This document shows, piece by piece, positions 1 to 6,703 of a stretch of 10,998 bases of DNA (the first letter of the stretch is position 1; every line of letters begins with the position of its first letter). This DNA comes from an uncultured bacterium. Its GTDB lineage: Bacteria > Cyanobacteriota > Vampirovibrionia > Gastranaerophilales > Gastranaerophilaceae. Position numbers and translations under genes: made by a program. The stretch spans positions 1 through 10,998 of the forward strand of contig URHD01000062.1 in the NCBI GenBank assembly GCA_900547585.1. Direction: 5' to 3'. The notes beneath the pieces were generated by a model, which made no database searches, had not been told where the DNA came from, and saw only the letters and a list, made by a program, of their open reading frames with translations.

Positions 1-2559
1 ATCTGTAACTTTTTCGGTTTTTAATAAATTTATATGTTTTTTGAACCCGTCAATTGATTTTTTTACGTTGCCAAACTCCTGAACGTTTTCAGCAGGGTTG
101 TCCGTGGTCGTTTTTATCCCGAGAGATAAAACACCGGTATTTCCATGGTAATCAATGTTGGACTCCACGCGATAGGCGAGTTTACGGGTTTCACGCAAAT
201 CGTTAAACAGCCGTGAATACGCCCCCCCGCCCAGAATTGTATTCAAAAGAGCAATCGTAAGGTGGTCTTTTGGATTGAAATTAGTTTTGAATTTAAATGC
301 CTGAACAATATCCGCCTGATTTCTTTCGTCGGCTTTTTTGATTATCTTATCTTCCTCAACAGGTACAAAGGACTCAAAATGCTTCATTTCAACAGGTTTG
401 AACATTACAAAACCATCAGAAAGTTCGTTTATTGCAGAAAATTTCAACTCAGGATTTGCGTCAACCGGAGCAGTAAAAACACCGGTTGCCTGGGCGTTTG
501 CTACTATATAATTGTAAAGACCGACAATCTCGGGCAACGTAATTTCATCAAGAGATTTCAAAATTTCTTCTTTTGAAGCAAATTCCGGAGAATTCGGGAA
601 GAAATCCTTTAAAAGCTCTTCTGCAGCGCTATTTTGCGAGTTCATTACGTTCTCGCGAACAAAAGATTTTGCATATTCAAAATTGGTGTCATTCAGGCGC
701 GGCGCTTGCAAAACTTCTTTCACAAGCTTGAGGGAGGATTCCATATCTTTTGATAGAGCATTTACGCTGGCGGTTACAGAGTTGAAATCAGCCTTAAATT
801 TAATATCCATGCCATTTTTGTTGGCTTGCGCGTATAATTCATTATAATTTTTGTCCCTTGAGCCCTCATTTAGCATTACAGAAAGCAAAAGTGCCGCCGC
901 AGGCTTTGCTTGCGCAGGGATACGCGTATCAAGGCTTATTTCATAGTTTGCAAGCTCGGATTTGTTCGGGTTGAACGTGACGCGCATATTGTTTGCGAGC
1001 CTGTATTGCTTAATTTTTGAAAGGTCAAAGGATTTCTCTTCAATTGAGCCTTTAAAAGAAACGGACGCAGATTTTTTGTAATTTTCCATTATCGTTGAGT
1101 TATCAAGGCTTTCGGGGTGTACAACAGAAAGCGAAGCTCTGCTCAAATCAAGATATTTTTTTGCAAAATCCTGCAAATCAGCTGTAGTAATGCTTTCAAG
1201 GATTGAGAGATAATTTTTTGCATAATTTAGATTGTTATCAATCAGCGAGGTGCCAAGAAAGCTATTCAAAAGCGAGGAATTTTCGCAAAGATTTGAATAT
1301 CCTAAACGAAGCATATTTTTGGCGGTGGAAAGTTCCTCTTCAGAAATCGGTTTTGAATTCAATGCACCGATTTCTGAATACATTGTTTTTATGAGATTTT
1401 CTGCCTTTTCAGGGGTGGATTGACCAACAAAAAGGATTGCGCGCGGGTCTTCGGGGCGATTTCCCATACGTTCAACGCTAAACATCGCGCCGGTTTGCAT
1501 TTTGTCGAGTTCTTTGCTCAATCTTGCGCCTTTGTAGCCCAAAAGCGCCATCAGCATAAGTTCCAGCGCAACATATTCTTTTTCTTCCGAGTTTTTTGGG
1601 CCTGCAAAGCCGATTGCGGCAGTAGTGCTCTGCGCTTTTCTCATTTTAACGTCCTGGCGAACCGGAGCATTGATGGTGTTAAAATCCTCATATTTTCGTT
1701 CTTTACGGGCGGTTGAGGAGGGGTTGTTGAAGTGTTTTGCAATGGTTTGAATGCATTTTTCGGGTTCAACTTCACCGGTTATGACAGTTACACAATTATC
1801 GGGAGTATACCAGGTTTTGTAGTAGTTGTAGGCGTCATCGCGGGTGATATTGTTGATATTTTTAATGCTTCCAGCGACTAAATCCTGAGAAGTCGTTTTT
1901 ATTTGGAAAAGGTTTCTTATGCAGTTGTTCAGTGCGGTATTTTCGGGGGAATCGCCTACCATGCTGATTTCAGAGGTTACGGGGCCTCTTTCTTTTTCCA
2001 CCATTTCAGGTGAATATTCAGGATTTTGGAGCATAGCAGCGTGGATTCTTACGGATTCTTCAAAATCGCCCGGATTCAAGAGCTGCGAAGATATAAAATA
2101 GTCTGTCATCGAAAAACCGGTCGAGGCGTTTGTTATTGCGCCCATATCGTTTGTAATTTTGAAAAATTCGCCTGCTCCGAGCCCTTTTGCGCCATTAAAA
2201 GCCATGTGTTCATCAAAATGGCTGATTCCGCGCAGATTGTCCGGTTCGTTCATTGAACCGACGTTAAAATATGATTTTAGGACGGTTGGACCTTTTTTAT
2301 TGAGGATTACGACTTTTTGACCTGTCGCAAGTTTGTATAATTTTGCATTTCCGGCGTTTTTGATTTCATAATCCCCGAGAAAGTTATACGGAACCGGCGC
2401 TTTTGCGCTAATTTGTGCAAACAGAGCTTTTGACGCTTCGGAAAGGAGGGGATTTTGGGGATTTTCAGTATTTTTAGCAGTTTGATTTTCCTGCTTTTGA
2501 GCTTTAAAAGCGGGAATTGCCGGAAAATTTTTATTTATATTTAGCGCGCCGATTTGCAT
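1..2559 (-). CDS. M16-family zinc metallopeptidase, two-domain, 3' end cut by window edge
   Basis: The frame is open for 853 codons from an ATG at 2559 to the window edge, so the C-terminus is missing; the family's two-half members are usually somewhat longer. The start has a good ribosome binding site (AAGGAAG, about 5 bases upstream). The inverted zinc motif HFDEH lies at residues 114-118, and the downstream acidic pair E190 and E197 (in KERGPVTSEIS) is spaced as in insulysin-type enzymes, so the N-terminal half looks catalytically competent. A second M16-like half starts near residue 510 (KQYRLANNMRV); the matching position there reads LLLSVMLNEG with no HxxEH, as expected of a non-catalytic partner domain. 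RETRKLAY near residues 789-796 matches the conserved C-terminal substrate-binding region. The protein probably degrades peptides. No signal peptide is visible: the N-terminus (MQIGALNINKNFPAIPAFKAQ, first 20 residues especially) is polar, so cellular location is uncertain. It is divergent from the gene at 2796. Confidence 0.93.
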   Translation of the reverse strand, partial: MQIGALNINKNFPAIPAFKAQKQENQTAKNTENPQNPLLSEASKALFAQISAKAPVPYNFLGDYEIKNAGNAKLYKLATGQKVVILNKKGPTVLKSYFNVGSMNEPDNLRGISHFDEHMAFNGAKGLGAGEFFKITNDMGAITNASTGFSMTDYFISSQLLNPGDFEESVRIHAAMLQNPEYSPEMVEKERGPVTSEISMVGDSPENTALNNCIRNLFQIKTTSQDLVAGSIKNINNITRDDAYNYYKTWYTPDNCVTVITGEVEPEKCIQTIAKHFNNPSSTARKERKYEDFNTINAPVRQDVKMRKAQSTTAAIGFAGPKNSEEKEYVALELMLMALLGYKGARLSKELDKMQTGAMFSVERMGNRPEDPRAILFVGQSTPEKAENLIKTMYSEIGALNSKPISEEELSTAKNMLRLGYSNLCENSSLLNSFLGTSLIDNNLNYAKNYLSILESITTADLQDFAKKYLDLSRASLSVVHPESLDNSTIMENYKKSASVSFKGSIEEKSFDLSKIKQYRLANNMRVTFNPNKSELANYEISLDTRIPAQAKPAAALLLSVMLNEGSRDKNYNELYAQANKNGMDIKFKADFNSVTASVNALSKDMESSLKLVKEVLQAPRLNDTNFEYAKSFVRENVMNSQNSAAEELLKDFFPNSPEFASKEEILKSLDEITLPEIVGLYNYIVANAQATGVFTAPVDANPELKFSAINELSDGFVMFKPVEMKHFESFVPVEEDKIIKKADERNQADIVQAFKFKTNFNPKDHLTIALLNTILGGGAYSRLFNDLRETRKLAYRVESNIDYHGNTGVLSLGIKTTTDNPAENVQEFGNVKKSIDGFKKHINLLKTEKVTD

Positions 2560-2795
2560 GAACACTTCCTTACCTATATTTAATTTAACAGTGAAAAACA
2601 GAAAAAATTTACACTTCGCAAGGGTAGAATTTAAAAATCTTAACAAAATACAAAACTATCTGCACCTATAGGCTCGATTTTTTCCATTTGACCTAAGGGG
2701 CTCACATAATCCTGATAGAATGCGATTTGTAAGTATTTTAATGAATTGATGGTGATGTTGTATGCAATAAAAAAATTATGAAGTAAAATAAAATA

Positions 2796-3392
2796 ATGAA
2801 AAAATTTATCAGATTTGTATTTATAATTTTTTTATCAACGGCAATATTTATTGTAGGAGTTATTGCTATAATTATAGCCTCGGGTTGGTTAAAAAAAAAT
2901 CGTTCGTATGAACAGATTTATGCAACTTCTGCTGACAAAAAATTGGCACAACTCATTGAAGATTCAGTCTATATCATTTCTAACACAAAATCGATTGATA
3001 AAATGCCACAAATGACTTCTGTAAAGGAATTAAAAAATTACAGCCTGAATCTGGAGCTTGAGAACATAACCCATGTTTGTTATTCCGAAAGCATATATGG
3101 AACAGATGTTCCGACATTGCTTAAAAACGCAGAAATCAAGAATAAATACGCAAATCAGATTGAAGATAAAAGGCAGGTCGGATTTGGAGAAGGCTCTTCA
3201 ATACTTTTGCTGGTAAAAAAAGACGGTAACATAATTCCAATATTCATTTCAGCTTATTTTTACGAAATTCACTCAAAATTAAATTTGTTCAAAAGCGGAA
3301 ACGATGCCGGTTGTACAAAATTACCTGATAATAAATTGAAAATCAAAATAAATTCATCACTAAAATCAAAAGCGATTATTGTTATTGAATAA
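2796..3392 (+). CDS. membrane-anchored hypothetical protein, 198 aa
   Basis: I do not recognise this protein. It begins with a short basic segment (MKKFIRF) and one strongly hydrophobic stretch at about residues 7-31, followed by WLKK. This predicts a single N-terminal membrane anchor with the rest outside the cytoplasm. The remaining 165 residues are mixed polar sequence with hydrophobic strands (SSILLLV at 134-140, IIPIFISAYFY at 146-156) and two cysteines, C95 and C173, which could form a disulfide if exported. There is no lipobox. The start lacks a Shine-Dalgarno sequence; directly upstream is the tiny ATG-AAG-TAA at 2778-2786. Base composition is clearly more AT-rich than the flanking peptidase and pyrophosphatase genes, so recent acquisition is possible but unproven. 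No intrinsic terminator is evident after the stop. The reading frame is convincing; the function is unknown. Confidence 0.72.
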   Translation: MKKFIRFVFIIFLSTAIFIVGVIAIIIASGWLKKNRSYEQIYATSADKKLAQLIEDSVYIISNTKSIDKMPQMTSVKELKNYSLNLELENITHVCYSESIYGTDVPTLLKNAEIKNKYANQIEDKRQVGFGEGSSILLLVKKDGNIIPIFISAYFYEIHSKLNLFKSGNDAGCTKLPDNKLKIKINSSLKSKAIIVIE

Positions 3393-3507
3393 TTTTCATA
3401 TTTTATTTTACTTTCTTAGGTTTAAAAAACTTAATAAAAAACAAACAATATAACAAAAAAATATTATGACGGGATTTAAGATTGATAAATTTGTCCGGAG
3501 GAAAATT

Positions 3508-3819
3508 ATGTCCGAAATCTCGTTTAAAGCACAAATAAAGAACATTAAATCAGACTACTTAAAGACAATGTTCGAAAATAAAACCGCAGCTGACTTGAAA
3601 CATTCGCTGCATTTTCAAAAATCCGAACGCTATACGGAAGATACGTTTACGCTCTTCAAAAACGGCATCGAAACAGCCGTCCACCAAACAGAGTTTCATG
3701 ACGCAGATTCGGCAAAATCGCTCGAAAAACTTTTTTCAATATTTGAAATACTAAAAATAAAAGAGGCAGAAAACACCATCAAAAAAATGAAAGAAAAATC
3801 ACGAAAAAATTTGGTTTAA
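3508..3819 (+). CDS. small soluble hypothetical protein with N-terminal SFKAQ motif, 103 aa
   Basis: I chose the ATG at 3508 because a perfect GGAGG sits 6 bases upstream (3497-3501). The frame stays open further upstream to 3466, but that start has no ribosome binding site. The protein is hydrophilic, with no signal peptide or membrane segment. It starts MSEISFKAQIKN, and the FKAQ string also occurs at residues 18-21 of the M16 peptidase on the other strand. The middle is rich in His, Phe and acidic residues. The C-terminal third (about residues 68-103: SAKSLEKLFSIFEILKIKEA, then a Lys-rich tail) is probably helical and basic. It has no cysteine and no recognised domain. It ends just before a strong bidirectional terminator. 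Function unknown; possibly lineage-specific. Confidence 0.75.
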   Translation: MSEISFKAQIKNIKSDYLKTMFENKTAADLKHSLHFQKSERYTEDTFTLFKNGIETAVHQTEFHDADSAKSLEKLFSIFEILKIKEAENTIKKMKEKSRKNLV

Positions 3820-3822
3820 ATA

Positions 3823-3858
3823 AAAAAGCGCCCCGATTAACAAACCGGAGCGCTTTTT
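3823..3858. terminator. bidirectional intrinsic terminator between convergent genes
   Basis: AAAAAGCGC (3823-3831) pairs with GCGCTTTTT (3850-3858). CCG (3833-3835) pairs with CGG (3846-3848) inside, after a C/A mismatch, leaving a 10-nt loop. The A-tract and T-tract flank the GC core symmetrically, so the hairpin should work for the 103-aa gene on plus (stop at 3819) and for hppA on minus (stop at 3872). Confidence 0.9.
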
Positions 3859-3871
3859 AGCTATCTAAGCC

Positions 3872-6304
3872 TTATTCTTCTGAAGATTTTTCAGGTATTC
3901 TCATCGCGTAGAATGAGCGTACAACGAAGACTAAAGCTACAATCAGCAATACCCATCCAACTATCGGAGCAACGTTTCTGAACTGCTCGTTGATGGAAAT
4001 TTCCATAGCGAGAAGTCCGAAAAGTGTTGTAAATTTGATAATCGGGTTCATTGCTACTGAAGAAGTATCTTTGAACGGGTCGCCAACTGTATCACCAACG
4101 ACTGTAGCATCGTGAAGCGGAGTTCCCTTTTCGCAAAGGTCAACTTCAACGATTTTCTTAGCGTTATCCCAGCATCCGCCAGCATTTGCCATAAATACAG
4201 CCTGGAAAAGACCGAATACAGCAATCGCAATCAGGTAGCTTACGAAATAAGCAACAGGATCAGCTGTTTTCATATTCGGAGCAGAAAGGCAAGCAAATGC
4301 AAGTGCAAACGCAAACAGAGCGAAGAAGATATTGTACATACCTTTTTGAGCGTAGATTGTACAAATCTTAACAACTTCTTTTGAGTTTTCGACGTTTGCT
4401 GATTTTACGCTTTCGTCGTCAATTTTGATGTGTCTTTTGATGTATTCAACGGCACGGTATGCACCTGTTGTAACAGCCTGCATTGAAGCACCGGAGAACC
4501 AGTAAATTACAGCGCCGCCTGTCAAGAAACCTAACAAAGTGTAAGGATTCAAGATATTGAGCACCTGTTCAGGCATAATGCCCAGTGTGTTTTTGATAAC
4601 CAGAATCAATGAGAAAATCATTGTTGTAGCACCAACAACCGCCGTACCGATAAGAACCGGTTTAGAAGTTGCTTTAAAGGTGTTTCCGGCACCGTCATTT
4701 TCTTCTAAGTGCTGTTTAGCAACATCGAAGTTGGGTTTGAAGCCGAAATCTTTTTCGATTTCTTCAGAAATGCCTTCGCGTTCTTCGATTAACGACAATT
4801 CGTAAACGGATTGTGCGTTGTCGGTAACAGGTCCGTAGCTGTCAACAGCAATTGTGACAGGCCCCATACCCAAAAAGCCGAAAGCAACAAGGCCGAAAGC
4901 AAATACTGAAGCATAAATCATTACTGTTTCAGGAATGAATGTGCTTGCGTAATAAGCTAACGCCATAAGGAACACGATAACCATTCCAATCCAGAAACCG
5001 GAGAAATTACCGGAAACCAAACCGGAAAGGATTGTCAAAGAAGAACCGCCTTCACGTGAAGCAGTAACAACTTCTTTTGTGTGTTTTGCGTTCGGGCTGG
5101 TGAACATTTTTGTAAATTCCGGAATCAAAGCTGCGCCTAAAGTACCGCATGAAATGATGCAAGAAAGTACAAGCCATAAATTTCCGCCCATCGGAGCCAA
5201 CAACCAGTGGCTTACGCCGAAAGTCATTGCGATTGAGAGGATTGAAGTTAACCAAACAAGGTTGGTCAAGGGTTGTTCAAAGTCTAATTTTTCAGCTTTT
5301 GAATACATAAGCTGGTTGATACCGGTGTTAATCCAGTATGCAACAACAGAAGTCACAATCATCAAGAATCTCATTGTGAAAATCCATGTGAGCAGCTGAA
5401 TCTGGTATTCCGGGAACACACCGAGAAGAATGAAGCTGACGAGTGCAACGCCTGTTACACCGTAAGTTTCAAAACCGTCAGCAGTAGGTCCTACTGAGTC
5501 GCCTGCGTTATCACCTGTACAATCGGCAATAACACCGGGGTTTCTCGGGTCATCTTCTTTAATTTTGAACTGAATTTTCATCAGGTCAGAGCCGATATCA
5601 GCGATTTTTGTGAAAATACCGCCCGCAACACGAAGTGCAGAAGCGCCGAGAGATTCACCGATAGCAAAACCGATGAAGCAAGCGCCTGCGATTTCGCCGG
5701 GGATGAACAAAAGGATGACAAGCATCATAATCAGCTCAACGCTTACCAGCAGAACACCGATTGACATACCGGCTTTGAGCGGGATGTTCAAAACGTTAAG
5801 CGGTTTGCCTTCGAGCGATGCAAACGCTGTTCTTGCGTTAGCAAGAGTGTTCATTCTGATACCGAACCATGCAACGCCGTAAGAGCCGAGGATGCCGATT
5901 ACTGACCATGCAAGAATAATCAATACGCTCTTAACAGGCATTGCCTGAAGGTAGCCAAAGTAGAATGCAATACAGATTGCAATCAAAGTTTCAAGAACGA
6001 GCAGGAATTTACCCTGTTGAATAAGGTAAGTTTTGCAAGTTTCAAAAATTGTGTTTCCGATTTCAGCCATTGCAGGGTGAACCTTGTAATTTTTGACCTT
6101 AATAAACTCGATAAGACCAAAAATCAAGCCTAAAACCGAAATACCAATACCGACAAGCAGCAGATGGAAGCTTGTTGCATTGGCTTGCAGATTCGGAACG
6201 ACCAAATCTGCTTCTCCTGCGAATGCAGAAGCGGCTGTTGAGAGCATAGCAACTAATGAAAGCGCACATGCTTTCCAGCCGGACCATTTTCCTAGATAAG
6301 CCAT
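3872..6304 (-). CDS. hppA: membrane-bound H+-translocating pyrophosphatase, K+-independent type, divergent
   Basis: The 810-residue polytopic protein should hydrolyse pyrophosphate and pump protons across the membrane. The known ligand set of the family is visible: K233, D236 and D240 (TKIADIGSD), E250/D251 and D261/D265/D269 (in EDDPRNPGVIADCTGDNAGD), D495 (GPVTDN), N541 (AGNT), D713/K716 (CWDNAKK) and D742/K745/D746 (VGDPFKD). The residue after GNTF is K544, where K+-dependent enzymes have Ala; the next switch position is S547. This indicates a K+-independent H+ pump. The normally near-invariant DLVGKVE is replaced by DLMKIQF, one residue shorter. The N-terminus (1-30: SGWKACALSLVAM then AASAFAG) resembles a cleavable signal peptide preceding the first core helix. 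AGAAGGAG lies 7 bases before the ATG. A promoter is proposed at 6360-6387 and a terminator at 3823-3858, so it is probably monocistronic. Confidence 0.97.
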   Translation of the reverse strand: MAYLGKWSGWKACALSLVAMLSTAASAFAGEADLVVPNLQANATSFHLLLVGIGISVLGLIFGLIEFIKVKNYKVHPAMAEIGNTIFETCKTYLIQQGKFLLVLETLIAICIAFYFGYLQAMPVKSVLIILAWSVIGILGSYGVAWFGIRMNTLANARTAFASLEGKPLNVLNIPLKAGMSIGVLLVSVELIMMLVILLFIPGEIAGACFIGFAIGESLGASALRVAGGIFTKIADIGSDLMKIQFKIKEDDPRNPGVIADCTGDNAGDSVGPTADGFETYGVTGVALVSFILLGVFPEYQIQLLTWIFTMRFLMIVTSVVAYWINTGINQLMYSKAEKLDFEQPLTNLVWLTSILSIAMTFGVSHWLLAPMGGNLWLVLSCIISCGTLGAALIPEFTKMFTSPNAKHTKEVVTASREGGSSLTILSGLVSGNFSGFWIGMVIVFLMALAYYASTFIPETVMIYASVFAFGLVAFGFLGMGPVTIAVDSYGPVTDNAQSVYELSLIEEREGISEEIEKDFGFKPNFDVAKQHLEENDGAGNTFKATSKPVLIGTAVVGATTMIFSLILVIKNTLGIMPEQVLNILNPYTLLGFLTGGAVIYWFSGASMQAVTTGAYRAVEYIKRHIKIDDESVKSANVENSKEVVKICTIYAQKGMYNIFFALFAFALAFACLSAPNMKTADPVAYFVSYLIAIAVFGLFQAVFMANAGGCWDNAKKIVEVDLCEKGTPLHDATVVGDTVGDPFKDTSSVAMNPIIKFTTLFGLLAMEISINEQFRNVAPIVGWVLLIVALVFVVRSFYAMRIPEKSSEE

Positions 6305-6359
6305 TTTCTTCTCCTTCTAAACTATCCGTATAAAATAGCTTTTACTAACCCTTAGGTTT

Positions 6360-6387
6360 ATTTTATAACAAATTCAACTTTTAGCAA
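6360..6387 (-). promoter_or_regulatory. predicted sigma70-type promoter of hppA
   Basis: On the minus strand, TTGCTA (6382-6387) and TAAAAT (6360-6365) are separated by 16 bases. They lie 56 bases before the hppA ATG, which would leave a leader of roughly 50 nt containing the strong AGAAGGAG. In such AT-rich DNA chance matches are common, hence the moderate confidence. Confidence 0.4.
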
Positions 6388-6448
6388 GGATGTAAATTAA
6401 AATCTTGCTAAATATTTGAAATCAACCTTTTTTCAATCAATTTAATAC

Positions 6449-6532
6449 GCCCTGAGAGAAGATATATAGTTTTTTAGACCTATTCCAGCGAAGCGAATCG
6501 AGGCTAAAAAACTATATATCTTCTCTCAGGGC
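6449..6532 (+). repeat. 84-bp giant hairpin, copy 1 (29-bp perfect stem, 26-nt core)
   Basis: Arms 6449-6477 and 6504-6532 are perfect 29-bp inverted repeats (left arm starts GCCCTGAGAGAAG and ends TTTTTTAG). They enclose a 26-nt core at 6478-6503 beginning ACCTATTCC and ending CGAGG. The core folds further: CCT/AGG (6479-6481 with 6501-6503), ATTC/GAAT (6482-6485 with 6495-6498), then GC/GC around a GAA triloop, so the apex is GCGAAGC (6488-6494). The bulges (A6478; C6486-A6487; C6499-G6500) are exactly kept in copy 2. Pairing stops immediately outside both ends. No T-tract follows on either strand, so it is not an ordinary terminator. Strand is given as the one showing GCGAAGC. Confidence 0.95.
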
Positions 6533-6579
6533 ACACCGGAATAAAACTCTTTTAGAATTTTAAAATTTGATGAATTAGC

Positions 6580-6663
6580 GTAAAAAGCAGTAAAATTCAT
6601 TTTTTCAGCCTCGATTCGCTTCGCTGGAATAGGTCTGAAAAAATAAATTTTACTGCTTTTTAC
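6580..6663 (-). repeat. 84-bp giant hairpin, copy 2 (29-bp stem, same core inverted)
   Basis: Arms 6580-6608 and 6635-6663 are 29-bp inverted repeats with a single C/A mismatch (C6597). The stem sequence (GTAAAAAGCAG outward, TTTTTTCAG next to the core) is unrelated to copy 1 apart from a T-run and the AG/CT beside the core. The 26-nt core at 6609-6634 is the exact reverse complement of copy 1, with GCTTCGC at 6618-6624, so GCGAAGC is presented on the minus strand. The A5 and T5 runs near the stem base, around GCAGTAAAA/TTTTACTGC, could also give weak termination for the upstream marC-family gene. Confidence 0.95.
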
Positions 6664-6703
6664 TTTGGTAGATTTTGTTAATTTTTTAGACAGAAATGGC
6701 TCG

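Larger units (their letters stand above)
6305..6703. other. 399-bp gene-free region holding hppA promoter and two giant hairpins
   Basis: This gap lies between the marC-family stop (6704) and the hppA start (6304), both on minus. Reading in the direction of transcription it holds an AT-rich tail, the 84-bp hairpin at 6580-6663, 47 bp that include the palindrome AATTTTAAAATT, the 84-bp hairpin at 6449-6532, about 60 AT-rich bases, the hppA promoter and the hppA ribosome binding site. I see no reading frame with a credible start and ribosome binding site, and no tRNA-like fold. Confidence 0.8.

Noticed and set aside
1131..1137. Another GCGAAGC, inside the M16 gene
   Set aside because: It lacks the surrounding core and long inverted arms and is explained by coding sequence; treated as chance.
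262..2256. Several plus-strand open frames of 60-104 codons
   Set aside because: They lie entirely within the M16 peptidase gene on minus, resemble no protein, and lack ribosome binding sites.
2641..2700. ACCTATAGGCTCGATTTTTTCC resembling parts of the hairpin core (first 20 bases compared)
   Set aside because: Only short scattered matches, no inverted arms and no GCGAAGC apex.
2778..2786. Tiny ATG-AAG-TAA just before the 198-aa gene
   Set aside because: A two-codon frame without a ribosome binding site in AT-rich DNA is expected by chance.
3466..3507. Fourteen-residue extension of the 103-aa protein
   Set aside because: The perfect GGAGG is located for the ATG at 3508, and the upstream start has no ribosome binding site.
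5052..5399. Open frames on both strands inside hppA
   Set aside because: They are out-of-frame shadows of a strongly conserved gene.
2692..6357. ACCTAAGGG at 2692-2700 (plus), repeated on minus at 6349-6357, with a related CTTAGGTTTA near 3415
   Set aside because: Short, partly palindromic matches in different contexts; not enough to propose a regulatory site.
6449..6663. CRISPR array or simple intrinsic terminators as explanation of the repeats
   Set aside because: There are only two units, in opposite orientation, with no spacer periodicity and no cas gene. Copy 1 has no T-tract after its stem, and the stems are far longer than terminators.
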